A stretch of 64,000 nucleotides of DNA. Source: Pseudoduganella dura (GTDB lineage: Bacteria > Pseudomonadota > Gammaproteobacteria > Burkholderiales > Burkholderiaceae_D). The DNA is taken from assembly GCF_009727155.1 (NCBI RefSeq), contig NZ_WNWM01000002.1, positions 6,448,001 to 6,512,000 of the forward strand. Direction: 5' to 3'. Under the pieces are notes generated by a model. The model was not told the origin of the DNA and made no database searches. It saw only the letters and a list, made by a program, of their open reading frames with translations. The number at the start of each line of letters is the position of its first letter. The stretch's first letter is position 1. A program made the position numbers and the translations under genes. This document shows, piece after piece, positions 25,902 through 33,120 of this stretch.

Positions 25902-26300
25902 TTACCCGCGCTCGGCTGCGCGGCCCGCGTGCTGGTCGAGCCATGTGCCGGCGTGGTCCATCACCAGCCGCAGTTCGGCCTCGGCCGCCGTGAAGAGCAG
26001 CGGAATTTCGATGACCCTGCCTTCGGTCAGGGCCAGCTCCAGTGCCAGGCAGGCGGCAACGAACCGGCTGGCACCGAGTTCGCTGACATCGTGGCGCAGG
26101 TTGTGCAGGATGTGCCGTGCTTCCATGAAGCGGGCCTGCTGCACCGCTTCGCCTGCCAGGTTCAGCGGCTCGACACCGTTGCCGATGCAGTCGCGCACGC
26201 GGCGCACTGCCTTGGCCACGGCGCGCGCGTCGCCGCCCATGCGGCCGACGAGATCGTCGACGCAGAAAATGGTGTCCGGGGCGCTTGCATATGCCGTCAT
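25902..26300 (-). CDS. Hpt-like histidine phosphotransfer protein
   Basis: A 132-aa helical protein from ATG 26300 (MTAYASAPDTIF; AGGAGAT 5 nt upstream). HNLRHDVSELGA (66-77) aligns with the Hpt signature H-x-L-K-G-x3-x-LGA: His66 would carry the phosphate and LGA matches, but the conserved Gly after Lys is His70. It could relay phosphate in a phosphorelay or act as a decoy domain. Its start overlaps the stop of the upstream DUF900-like gene by 4 nt (ATGA), so the two are co-translated. No sensor kinase or response regulator gene is adjacent. Confidence 0.65.
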   Translation of the reverse strand: MTAYASAPDTIFCVDDLVGRMGGDARAVAKAVRRVRDCIGNGVEPLNLAGEAVQQARFMEARHILHNLRHDVSELGASRFVAACLALELALTEGRVIEIPLLFTAAEAELRLVMDHAGTWLDQHAGRAAERG

Positions 26301-27571
26301 GGGATCTCCTGTTCGTTGAATGTCCAGTAGCGCCCGGCCGGAATGTCGACGGCCTGAAGGCCGGCGCGTTGCGATGGCGGCAAATGCCGGGAAATGAGCA
26401 GGCGCATGTCCGCCAGCGCCGAGCGCTGCGCCGTGTCGGGGGCGGCGCGGATAAGACTGGTGTCGACAATGCTGGCGTCGATCGTCTGCACCCCGGGCGC
26501 CACGACCAGCGCATCGCCGCTGTCGCCGGCCCGCGGATAGGGGCGCGTGCGCTGCGCTACCTGCAGCGCGTCGTCGCCGGATGACGCGTACAGCGTCACC
26601 CGGCCGCCGGCCGCCGTGAGTGCCGGGGCGATGTCGCGCCGAAACGCCTCCGCCTCGACATCCGGCGCCGCCAGGATGAGTTCGCGCATGCGTGGCGCCA
26701 GATCGGGACGGGCCGCGGTCACGTCGGCCACTGCGCGCGCCAGGGCGCGGCTGCCCATGCCATGCCCCAGCAGGTAGACATGGGCAACCTGCGTTCGTTC
26801 GAGCAGCCCGATCAGGAACGATGTCAGGCGCGGCAATGTCCATTCCACATTCGTTTCGTCGACCGCATACCCGGACAGACGCCCCTGCGACGGCCAGCTG
26901 TAGAATATCGGCACGCCGGCAAAGCGCAGGTCGCTGGCAATCTGGGCGGTACGGCGGGCGGCATCCTCGAAACTGACACGGAAACCATGTACGAACAGCA
27001 AGGCGCTGTTGGCTGGGCAGTGGGCAATGGTGTCGGCCAACTTGGAGAAATAGGCGGCCTGCAGCTCGATGTCCGAGCGCAGCAATACCGCGTGCCCGTC
27101 CGGGTCGTGGCGCGACTGCGGGCGCAGCAGCGTTGGCAAGGCGGGTTCCTCGCTCCCGGCGCTGCGCCGGATGGCGACCTCGCAAGTCCCGTAGCTGATC
27201 TCGCCACGGGCGGCGCCGAATTGGCGCGCCGGGTGCCGGTCGCCGGTCGGCTGGCGGTCGGTGGTGAAAAAAACCTGCAGCACTCCGCCGGGCAGGTCCG
27301 TAACCGGGCGCAATGTGCGGCGCCGGTCCACCTCCTCGACCAGGTTGCGTGCCGCGGCACGCAGGTAGCGGTCGCCTGCCAGGCCGGCGGCGGCCAGTGC
27401 GTCGGAAACGGCGAACTGGCGCGACAGCGACCCGGGATCCTGTTCGAGATCGCTGATTGCTTCATCCACGCGGGGCGACTTGCCTGTCAGGCGCGATTTG
27501 AGCATCGTGTACGCCGCGCCGGTGCCTGCATCGGCGATCGCGGCGGTCAGTGCGGTGGTGATCACATCCAT
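26297..27571 (-). CDS. DUF900-type alpha/beta hydrolase lacking the serine nucleophile
   Basis: A 424-aa protein from ATG 27571 (MDVITTALTAAI). Residues 1-85 form a small helical domain (SRLTGKSPRVDEAISDLEQD...). The rest is a DUF900 alpha/beta-hydrolase: VLQVFFTTDRQ, LLFVHGF at 191-197 (oxyanion region), FYSWPSQG, and the nucleophile elbow. That elbow reads LLGHGMGSR, where relatives have an HSMG-like serine; position 271 is Gly. Asp (ILAAPDVEAEAF) is retained. Either the next Ser (274) serves or the protein is non-catalytic. The N-terminal domain recalls helical adaptor domains placed before effectors in predicted conflict systems; this is a loose resemblance only. It is coupled to the Hpt-like gene downstream. 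Confidence 0.7.
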   Translation of the reverse strand: MDVITTALTAAIADAGTGAAYTMLKSRLTGKSPRVDEAISDLEQDPGSLSRQFAVSDALAAAGLAGDRYLRAAARNLVEEVDRRRTLRPVTDLPGGVLQVFFTTDRQPTGDRHPARQFGAARGEISYGTCEVAIRRSAGSEEPALPTLLRPQSRHDPDGHAVLLRSDIELQAAYFSKLADTIAHCPANSALLFVHGFRVSFEDAARRTAQIASDLRFAGVPIFYSWPSQGRLSGYAVDETNVEWTLPRLTSFLIGLLERTQVAHVYLLGHGMGSRALARAVADVTAARPDLAPRMRELILAAPDVEAEAFRRDIAPALTAAGGRVTLYASSGDDALQVAQRTRPYPRAGDSGDALVVAPGVQTIDASIVDTSLIRAAPDTAQRSALADMRLLISRHLPPSQRAGLQAVDIPAGRYWTFNEQEIP

Positions 27572-27664
27572 GCGGTCGGGCTCCGGGGCTGCGGTTAGCA
27601 CGTATCTCACCACAGCCCGCATTGCAAGTCCAGTCGGAAGTCAAGCGTGCCGGGCGCCGCCCGT

Positions 27665-27738
27665 CAGGCGCGGCGCCCGACTCGCGGCAAGGCGGCCGCC
27701 AGGCGCGGCGCCCGACTCGCGGCAAGGCGGCCGCCAGG
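27665..27738. repeat. Exact 35-bp tandem duplication with hairpin arms
   Basis: Two identical 35-bp units (27665-27699 and 27700-27734) stand head to tail, plus 4 bp of a third. Each starts CAGGCGCGGCGCCC and ends GGCGGCCGC. The arm GCGGCGCCC in each unit can pair with GGGCGCCGC at 27652-27660, giving two alternative 9-bp hairpins. It lies 94 bp upstream of the hydrolase start codon (minus) and 33 bp before the Fur box. Confidence 0.9.
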
Positions 27739-27770
27739 GCAGCGGGTTTTCCCGGGAATGCATGGTAAAT

Positions 27771-27789
27771 GAGAACGGTTTCCATTATC
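27771..27789 (+). promoter_or_regulatory. Fur box before the PepSY gene
   Basis: GAGAACGGTTTCCATTATC matches the 19-bp Fur consensus GATAATGATAATCATTATC at 13 positions, with the right half intact. It lies 38 bp upstream of the PepSY protein's ATG, where it would cover the promoter. Iron-dependent repression is expected. Confidence 0.65.
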
Positions 27790-27826
27790 ATTCCCATCTT
27801 CATCGTCTTGTCCCGTTCTTCTACCC

Positions 27827-28996
27827 ATGACACCTGTCGCCATCCGCCGCTGGGCGTGGATTCACAAGTGGAGCAGCCTCGTCTGCACCGTTTTCATGCT
27901 GCTGCTCTGCATCACCGGGCTGCCGCTGATTTATCACCACGAGATCGGCCACCTGCTCGGCACGGAGGTGGAGGCGAAAGCCATGCCGGCCGACACGCCG
28001 AAGGCGGACATGGATGCCATCGTGGCGGCCGGCATGGCCGCCTTTCCCGGCAAGAAGATGCTGTATGCGTTCCAGGAGGCGGACGAGCCGAACCTGTGGC
28101 ACCTGACGCTGGGCGACCATGGCACCGATGAGAACTACAAGGCCACCGCGGTCGATGCGCGCACCGCGCAGGTACTGCCAACGCCGCAGTTCGAGGGCAG
28201 CTTCATGTCGGTCATGTTCCACCTGCACGTGGACCTGTACGCGGGCCTGTGGGGCAAGCTGTTCCTGGGCCTGATGGGGCTGTTGCTGCTGGTGGCCATC
28301 GTCTCGGGTGTCGTGCTGTACGCGCCGTTCATGCGCAAGCTCGACTTCGGTACCGTGCGCCGCGCGCGCACCAGCCGCACCAAATGGCTCGACCTGCACA
28401 ACCTGCTGGGCATCGTCACGCTGACGTGGCTGTTCGTCGTCGGCGCCACCGGCATGATCAATACGTGGGCCGACCCGATGTACAAGTACTGGCAATCGAC
28501 GGAAATGGCGGACATGGTGGCGCCGTACCGGAACGCCGCGCCGATCAGCAAGTTCGGCTCGGTGGAAGCGTCGGTGAAACAGGCGCAGGCCTGGGAGCCC
28601 GGCATGAAGGTGGGTTTCATCGCATTTCCTGGCACGCCCTACACCAGCGAGCACCATTACGGCGTCTTCATGCACGGCGACGCGCCGCTGACGTCGCGGC
28701 TGTACAAACCCGTGCTGATCGATGCCCAGACCACGCAGGTGACGGACAGCCGCGACCTGCCGTGGTACCTGACGGCGCTGCTGGTGTCGCAGCCGCTCCA
28801 CTTCGGCGACTACGGCGGCCCGGTCCTGCAGTTCCTGTGGGCGCTGCTGGACGTGCTGACGATCGTCGTGCTCGGCAGCGGCCTGTACCTGTGGCTCAAG
28901 CGCGGCGTGCCGGTGCCGGCGCGTGCCGCCGACGAGCATGGCGCGGTGGCGACAGCGGCCGGCGTGCCCGCGCTGGCACGGGGAGATGCCCGGTGA
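27827..28996 (+). CDS. PepSY-associated transmembrane protein, iron-regulated
   Basis: A 389-aa inner-membrane protein with about four membrane helices (near 17-37, 140-165, 195-215 and 345-365). Conserved features include WIHKWSSLVC at the start, HLHVDLYAG, WLDLHNLLGI and QPLHFGDYGG, with membrane-proximal histidines typical of the PepSY_TM family (FhuF/PiuB-like proteins linked to siderophore reduction). The preceding Fur box supports a role in iron uptake, probably reductive release of iron from a siderophore. It overlaps the next small gene by 4 nt (GTGA). Confidence 0.87.
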   Translation: MTPVAIRRWAWIHKWSSLVCTVFMLLLCITGLPLIYHHEIGHLLGTEVEAKAMPADTPKADMDAIVAAGMAAFPGKKMLYAFQEADEPNLWHLTLGDHGTDENYKATAVDARTAQVLPTPQFEGSFMSVMFHLHVDLYAGLWGKLFLGLMGLLLLVAIVSGVVLYAPFMRKLDFGTVRRARTSRTKWLDLHNLLGIVTLTWLFVVGATGMINTWADPMYKYWQSTEMADMVAPYRNAAPISKFGSVEASVKQAQAWEPGMKVGFIAFPGTPYTSEHHYGVFMHGDAPLTSRLYKPVLIDAQTTQVTDSRDLPWYLTALLVSQPLHFGDYGGPVLQFLWALLDVLTIVVLGSGLYLWLKRGVPVPARAADEHGAVATAAGVPALARGDAR

Positions 28997-29169
28997 GCCC
29001 GGCATTCCTGCGCTTGTGGGGCGTGCCGGTGCTGCTTGGCATCCTGACGACGATCGGCCTGGTTGCCGCGCTGCTGGGCGACGGCATCTGGGATATGGTG
29101 TCCGGCGTGGCACTGGGAGTGCCCGTGCTGCTGGGCATCTGGCACAGCCTGCGCAAGCAGGATCGCTGA
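28993..29169 (+). CDS. Small membrane protein downstream of PepSY gene
   Basis: A 58-aa protein from GTG 28993, overlapping the PepSY stop by 4 nt. MSPAFLRLWGVPVLLGIL begins a first membrane helix; a second spans about 35-50, and the tail is basic (HSLRKQDR). Translational coupling and clean two-helix composition support a real gene. It is probably a partner or stabiliser of the PepSY protein; this is inference from position. Confidence 0.72.
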   Translation: MSPAFLRLWGVPVLLGILTTIGLVAALLGDGIWDMVSGVALGVPVLLGIWHSLRKQDR

Positions 29170-29203
29170 CGGCGGCGGTGGCCGGCCGCGCCGCACTACC
29201 GCC

Positions 29204-30007
29204 TTACTGATGCACGATCCGGACATCGACGTCGAGCACCTCTTCGCCGCCGCCGTGGCGCATGCCGCGCACCGGGGCGGCGGCCTCGTAATCGCGTCCC
29301 ACGGCGATGCGGCAATAGGCGTCCGACATCAGCCGCGCATGGGTCACGTCGATGCTGATCCAGCCTTCGTAGTCGGGATCGCTCACCCAGGCATCGACCC
29401 AGGCGTGGCTGGCGGCGTGCCCGGTATCTTCCGGATCGATGTAGCCGGAGACGTAGCGCGCCGGGATGCCGCGCGCGTGGCAGCAGGCGAGAAAGATGTG
29501 CGCATGGTCCTGGCACACCCCCTCGCCGAGCTGCAGCGCTTCGCTGGCCGGCGTCGCCACCCCGGTCGCACCGCTTTGATACCGTACCGCACCAACAATG
29601 TGCTCAGCCAGCTTCATCAGGTGACGGGTGCGGGCGCGGCCGTTCTGCAGTGACGCCGCGGCGAGCGCGACGATGCTCTGGGTGGATGCCGTCAGCCGCG
29701 TGGCCATCGTGTAGATCAGCGGCGACAGCGAATCGTTGGCCGCGATCCGGCCCTGCCACGGCACGCTGGTCTCGACCACGCCCTGGGCCACGATCGCCAG
29801 CGTGCCGTGGGCCTGGTCGAGCGTGAGCATGTGCGACAGGTTGCCGTAGGCGTCCATGTAGGCATTCAGGTGGCCGGGCGCCAGCAGCTTCCAGTGCACC
29901 GCGTGCTGCTGCGGTTCGATGCGCGGCGTCAGGTGCAGCTGCTGGATCGTGTACGCCAGCGGTTCGGAATACGTGTAACGGGTTTGATGGCGGATCGACA
30001 GTTGCAT
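29204..30007 (-). CDS. Transglutaminase-like cysteine protease family protein
   Basis: A 267-aa protein with an N-terminal beta-rich domain (MQLSIRHQTRYTYSEPL) and a transglutaminase core with the Cys-His-Asp triad: GEGVCQDHAHIF (Cys near 165), SHAWVDAWV and ISIDVTH. No signal peptide, so cytoplasmic. It is the last gene of the ATP-grasp / alpha-E / transglutaminase operon, 9 bp after the alpha-E gene. In this conserved triad it is predicted to cleave or form a peptide-type bond in a product made by the ATP-grasp enzyme; the chemistry is unproven. Confidence 0.88.
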   Translation of the reverse strand: MQLSIRHQTRYTYSEPLAYTIQQLHLTPRIEPQQHAVHWKLLAPGHLNAYMDAYGNLSHMLTLDQAHGTLAIVAQGVVETSVPWQGRIAANDSLSPLIYTMATRLTASTQSIVALAAASLQNGRARTRHLMKLAEHIVGAVRYQSGATGVATPASEALQLGEGVCQDHAHIFLACCHARGIPARYVSGYIDPEDTGHAASHAWVDAWVSDPDYEGWISIDVTHARLMSDAYCRIAVGRDYEAAAPVRGMRHGGGEEVLDVDVRIVHQ

Positions 30008-30016
30008 GATGTTTCC

Positions 30017-30952
30017 TCAGGCGGCCAGTGGGACGAGGAAGTCGCGGCTGACGCGATTCCCCAGTTCATAGATGCGTTGCAGGAAGCCGGTCAGCGTGTC
30101 GTGCAGGCCGGCTTCCAGGATATCTTCGATGCGGGCGAAGCGCAGTTCGGCATGCAGCTGGCCGGCCAGCCGCTCGGTCTCGCCGGACGTTGCATTGCGC
30201 ACCTCGCGCAGGTTGCTGACCAGCGCTTCCATGCAGGCCAGCAGCGAGCGCGGCATGTCGGCGCGCAGCATCAGCATCTCGGCCACGCGCTCGGGCGTGA
30301 TCACGTCGCGGTACATCTTCCGGTAGATCTCGAAGCCGGAGACGGAACGCAGCAGCGCCGCCCAGTAGTAGAAGTCGCGCCGGCCGCGGTCGTCGCCGCC
30401 GCCGTGGTACTTGACGTCCAGGATGCGCGCCGTATTGTCGGCCCGTTCCAGGAACGTGCCGAGGCGGATGAAATGCACGGCTTCATCCTGCAGCATGGTG
30501 CCGATCGTCACGCCGCGCGACAGGTGGGAGCGGTACTTGACCCATTCGAAGAACTGACCCGGGTCGCGCTCGTGCAGCCGGTCGCGCAGCTTGAACTGCA
30601 GGTCCAGCCAGGTCTGGTTCTGCACTTCCCACACTTCGGTGGTCAGCGTGCCGCGTACCGCGCGGGCGTTTTCGCGCGCGCCATTCAGGCAGGCGGCGAT
30701 CGACGACGGGTTTTCCGGGTCGTGCACCATGAAATCGATCACGTCGCGCGGCACCAGCGCGGCATGGCGGCGGTCGTAGGTTTGCTGCAGCTCGGAAATG
30801 CCGAGCAGGGCGCGCCAGTCGTGCTGCACGTCGGCGTCCGACTTGGGCAGCAGCGCGGTCTGCAGGTTTACGTCCAGCATGCGGGCGGTGTTCTCGGCGC
30901 GCTCGGTGTAGCGCGCCATCCAGTACAAATGGTCGGCGGTGCGGCTCAGCAT
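30017..30952 (-). CDS. Alpha-E (DUF403) domain protein
   Basis: A 311-aa all-helical protein starting MLSRTADHLYWMARYTERAENTARM (first 20: MLSRTADHLYWMARYTERAE), the hallmark of the alpha-E family, with MLQDEAVHFIRLGTFLERAD and the C-terminal NRVSRDFLVP. Family knowledge: it almost always accompanies the circularly permuted ATP-grasp and transglutaminase genes, and has no established activity. The gene lies 12 bp after the ATP-grasp stop; AGGAG precedes ATG 30952. Confidence 0.92.
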   Translation of the reverse strand: MLSRTADHLYWMARYTERAENTARMLDVNLQTALLPKSDADVQHDWRALLGISELQQTYDRRHAALVPRDVIDFMVHDPENPSSIAACLNGARENARAVRGTLTTEVWEVQNQTWLDLQFKLRDRLHERDPGQFFEWVKYRSHLSRGVTIGTMLQDEAVHFIRLGTFLERADNTARILDVKYHGGGDDRGRRDFYYWAALLRSVSGFEIYRKMYRDVITPERVAEMLMLRADMPRSLLACMEALVSNLREVRNATSGETERLAGQLHAELRFARIEDILEAGLHDTLTGFLQRIYELGNRVSRDFLVPLAA

Positions 30953-30964
30953 GGTGTTCTCCTT

Positions 30965-32371
30965 TTAGTTTTCCAGCACCCAGGTATCTTTCGTGCCGCC
31001 GCCCTGCGAGGAATTGACGACCAGCGAGCCTTCCTTCAGCGCGACGCGGGTCAGTCCGCCCGGCACGATCGAGGTCGTCTTGCCCGACAGGACGAACGGG
31101 CGCAGGTCGATGTGGCGCGGCGCCACGCCGGCGTCCACGAACGTGGGACAGTTCGACAGCGCCAGCGTCGGCTGGGCGATATAGCCTTCCGGCCTGGCCA
31201 GCAGCCGGGCGCGGAAATCTTCGATCTGCGCCTTCGTCGACGCCGGGCCGACCAGCATGCCGTAACCGCCGGCGCCGTGCACTTCCTTCACCACCAGTTC
31301 GGCCAGGTTCGCCAGCGTGTACGCAAGGTCTTCCTTCTTCCTGCACTGGTACGTGGGCACGTTGTTCAGCACCGGTTCCTCGGACAGGTAGAACCGGATC
31401 ATGTCCGGCACGTAGGGATAGATCGACTTGTCATCGGCCACGCCGGTGCCGATCGCATTGGCCAGCGTCACGCGGCCGGCGCGGTATACCGACAGCAATC
31501 CCGGCACGCCCAGTGCCGAATCGGCGCGGAACGCCAGCGGATCGAGGAAATCGTCGTCGATGCGGCGGTAGATCACGTCCACCTTGCGCGGGCCGCGCGT
31601 GGTGCGCATGTACACGGCGTTGTCGCTGACGAACAGGTCCTTTCCTTCGACCAGTTCCACGCCCATCTGCTGCGCCAGGAAAGCGTGCTCGAAATAGGCC
31701 GAGTTGTGCATCCCCGGCGTCATCACCACCACCGTCGGGTCGGTCGCGCCGACCGGTGCGACCGAGCGCAGGTTGTCCAGCAGCAGGTCGGGGTAGTGCT
31801 CGACCGGCGCCACGCGGTGGCGCGCGAACAGCTCGGGGAACAGCCGCATCATCATCTTGCGGTCTTCCAGCATGTACGACACGCCCGAGGGCACCCGCAG
31901 ATTGTCCTCGAGTACATAAAACTCGCCTTCGCCGGCGCGCACGATGTCCACGCCGGCGATGTGGGCATAAATATCGGAAGCCACGCTGATGCCTTGCATT
32001 TCGGGCCGGTATTGCGCGTTCCGGTAAATCTGTTCGGCCGGCACCACGCCGGCGCGGATGATGGCCTGGTCGTGATAGATATCGTGGATGAACATGTTCA
32101 GCGCCTTCACGCGCTGGATCAGGCCGCGCTGCAGTTGCGCCCATTCCGCGGCGGGAATGATGCGCGGGATCGCATCGAACGGAATCAGCCGCTCGGTGCC
32201 GGCATCGTCGCCGTATACGGCGAAAGTGATGCCGACCCGGCGGAACGTCAGGTCCGCCTCGATGCGCTTGCGCTGCAGCGCTTCCGGGCTCTGCTGGCGT
32301 AGCCAGGCATCGAATTCCCGGTAATGTGGCCGGACGCCGTCCGACCCTGTCATTTCGTTATAAAAGTACAC
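30965..32371 (-). CDS. Circularly permuted type 2 ATP-grasp protein
   Basis: A 468-aa predicted ligase (DUF404/DUF407), starting [20 protein letters not shown] from GTG 32371, with GGGAGG 9 nt upstream. Conserved pieces include [14 protein letters not shown] [68 protein letters not shown] and the C-terminal [17 protein letters not shown]-grasp enzymes form amide bonds through acyl-phosphates. With alpha-E and transglutaminase genes downstream it heads an operon predicted to make and trim a peptide-like product. Substrate unknown. Confidence 0.92.
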   Translation of the reverse strand: MYFYNEMTGSDGVRPHYREFDAWLRQQSPEALQRKRIEADLTFRRVGITFAVYGDDAGTERLIPFDAIPRIIPAAEWAQLQRGLIQRVKALNMFIHDIYHDQAIIRAGVVPAEQIYRNAQYRPEMQGISVASDIYAHIAGVDIVRAGEGEFYVLEDNLRVPSGVSYMLEDRKMMMRLFPELFARHRVAPVEHYPDLLLDNLRSVAPVGATDPTVVVMTPGMHNSAYFEHAFLAQQMGVELVEGKDLFVSDNAVYMRTTRGPRKVDVIYRRIDDDFLDPLAFRADSALGVPGLLSVYRAGRVTLANAIGTGVADDKSIYPYVPDMIRFYLSEEPVLNNVPTYQCRKKEDLAYTLANLAELVVKEVHGAGGYGMLVGPASTKAQIEDFRARLLARPEGYIAQPTLALSNCPTFVDAGVAPRHIDLRPFVLSGKTTSIVPGGLTRVALKEGSLVVNSSQGGGTKDTWVLEN

Positions 32372-32479
32372 TATGCTTTTCCTCCCGCGAATATGGGAGT
32401 TTATGCAATCGGCATGCCAACCTACTGCACGATTGAAATATCTTTACAGATGAGTTTCTCCGGTGCATCATTGCGTGCC

Positions 32480-32529
32480 GACCCAATCAATGTCCGGCTG
32501 CCTTGTTCTTTCCTTTTTCAGATTGGGTC
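32480..32529 (+). promoter_or_regulatory. Leader stem-loop ending at the cheD start
   Basis: GACCCAATC at 32480-32488 pairs perfectly with GATTGGGTC at 32521-32529, enclosing a 32-nt pyrimidine-rich loop. The right arm ends 3 nt before the cheD ATG, so the stem covers the position of the ribosome-binding site; no standard Shine-Dalgarno is otherwise visible. It may control translation of cheD. Confidence 0.4.
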
Positions 32530-32532
32530 CGC

Positions 32533-33048
32533 ATGTCCAACACCTCCCCGCAACTGGCGCTGCCGCGCGCCGCGCCGCATATACCACAGGCCGAAGTCCG
32601 GCACGTGTGGGCCGGCGCGTTCGCGGTCGGCACAGGCGACACGGTGCTGACGGCGCTACTGGGGTCCTGCGTGGGGATCGGCATCATCTGGCGCCGCAAG
32701 AAGCGCTGTGCGCTGGCGCATTGCCTGCTTGCCGAAGCTCCCGCGGGTGACGCCGGCAGCGACGTGCGCTATGTGAGCAACGCCGTGCCGGCCATGCTGC
32801 GGGGTCTGGGTGCGCGGCCGGAAGACTATCCCGAACTGGAGGTGGTGGCCGCCGGCGGCGCCAGCCTGTTCGAGCGCATGCGTTCGCCCTTGCGGGTCGG
32901 CGAGCGCAATATCGCGGCCTTCGAGCATGCCATGCAGACGCTGGGTCTGCGTGTCGTCCACCAGTTCCTCGGCGGCAGCCACGGTTCGCGCATCACGCTG
33001 CACTGCGCGTCGTTCGCGTACGACACGAAACGGCTCGGCTCCGGCTGA
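32533..33048 (+). CDS. cheD: Chemoreceptor glutamine deamidase CheD
   Basis: A 171-aa CheD: it deamidates glutamines in chemoreceptors and can interact with CheC/CheY. The catalytic Cys46 (LLGSCVGIG) and His63 (LAHCLLAE) are in place, followed by YVSNAVPAML, VAAGGASLFERM and HQFLGGSHGSRI. ATG 32533 starts MSNTSPQLALP. It is an orphan: no cheA, cheW, cheB or receptor gene is in the window. It runs in the same direction as the dehydrogenase 72 bp downstream, but a shared transcript is uncertain. Confidence 0.9.
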   Translation: MSNTSPQLALPRAAPHIPQAEVRHVWAGAFAVGTGDTVLTALLGSCVGIGIIWRRKKRCALAHCLLAEAPAGDAGSDVRYVSNAVPAMLRGLGARPEDYPELEVVAAGGASLFERMRSPLRVGERNIAAFEHAMQTLGLRVVHQFLGGSHGSRITLHCASFAYDTKRLGSG

Positions 33049-33120
33049 GTGTGCGTGCGCACGGAGCGGCCCCTGCGCCCGTGGCACCCTGCAGGTCCAC
33101 GAACCTCTTTTGGACCTGCC

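Noticed and set aside
27665..27738. 35-bp duplication as a CRISPR or insertion-sequence end
   Set aside because: There are only two head-to-tail copies without spacers, no transposase and no target-site duplication.
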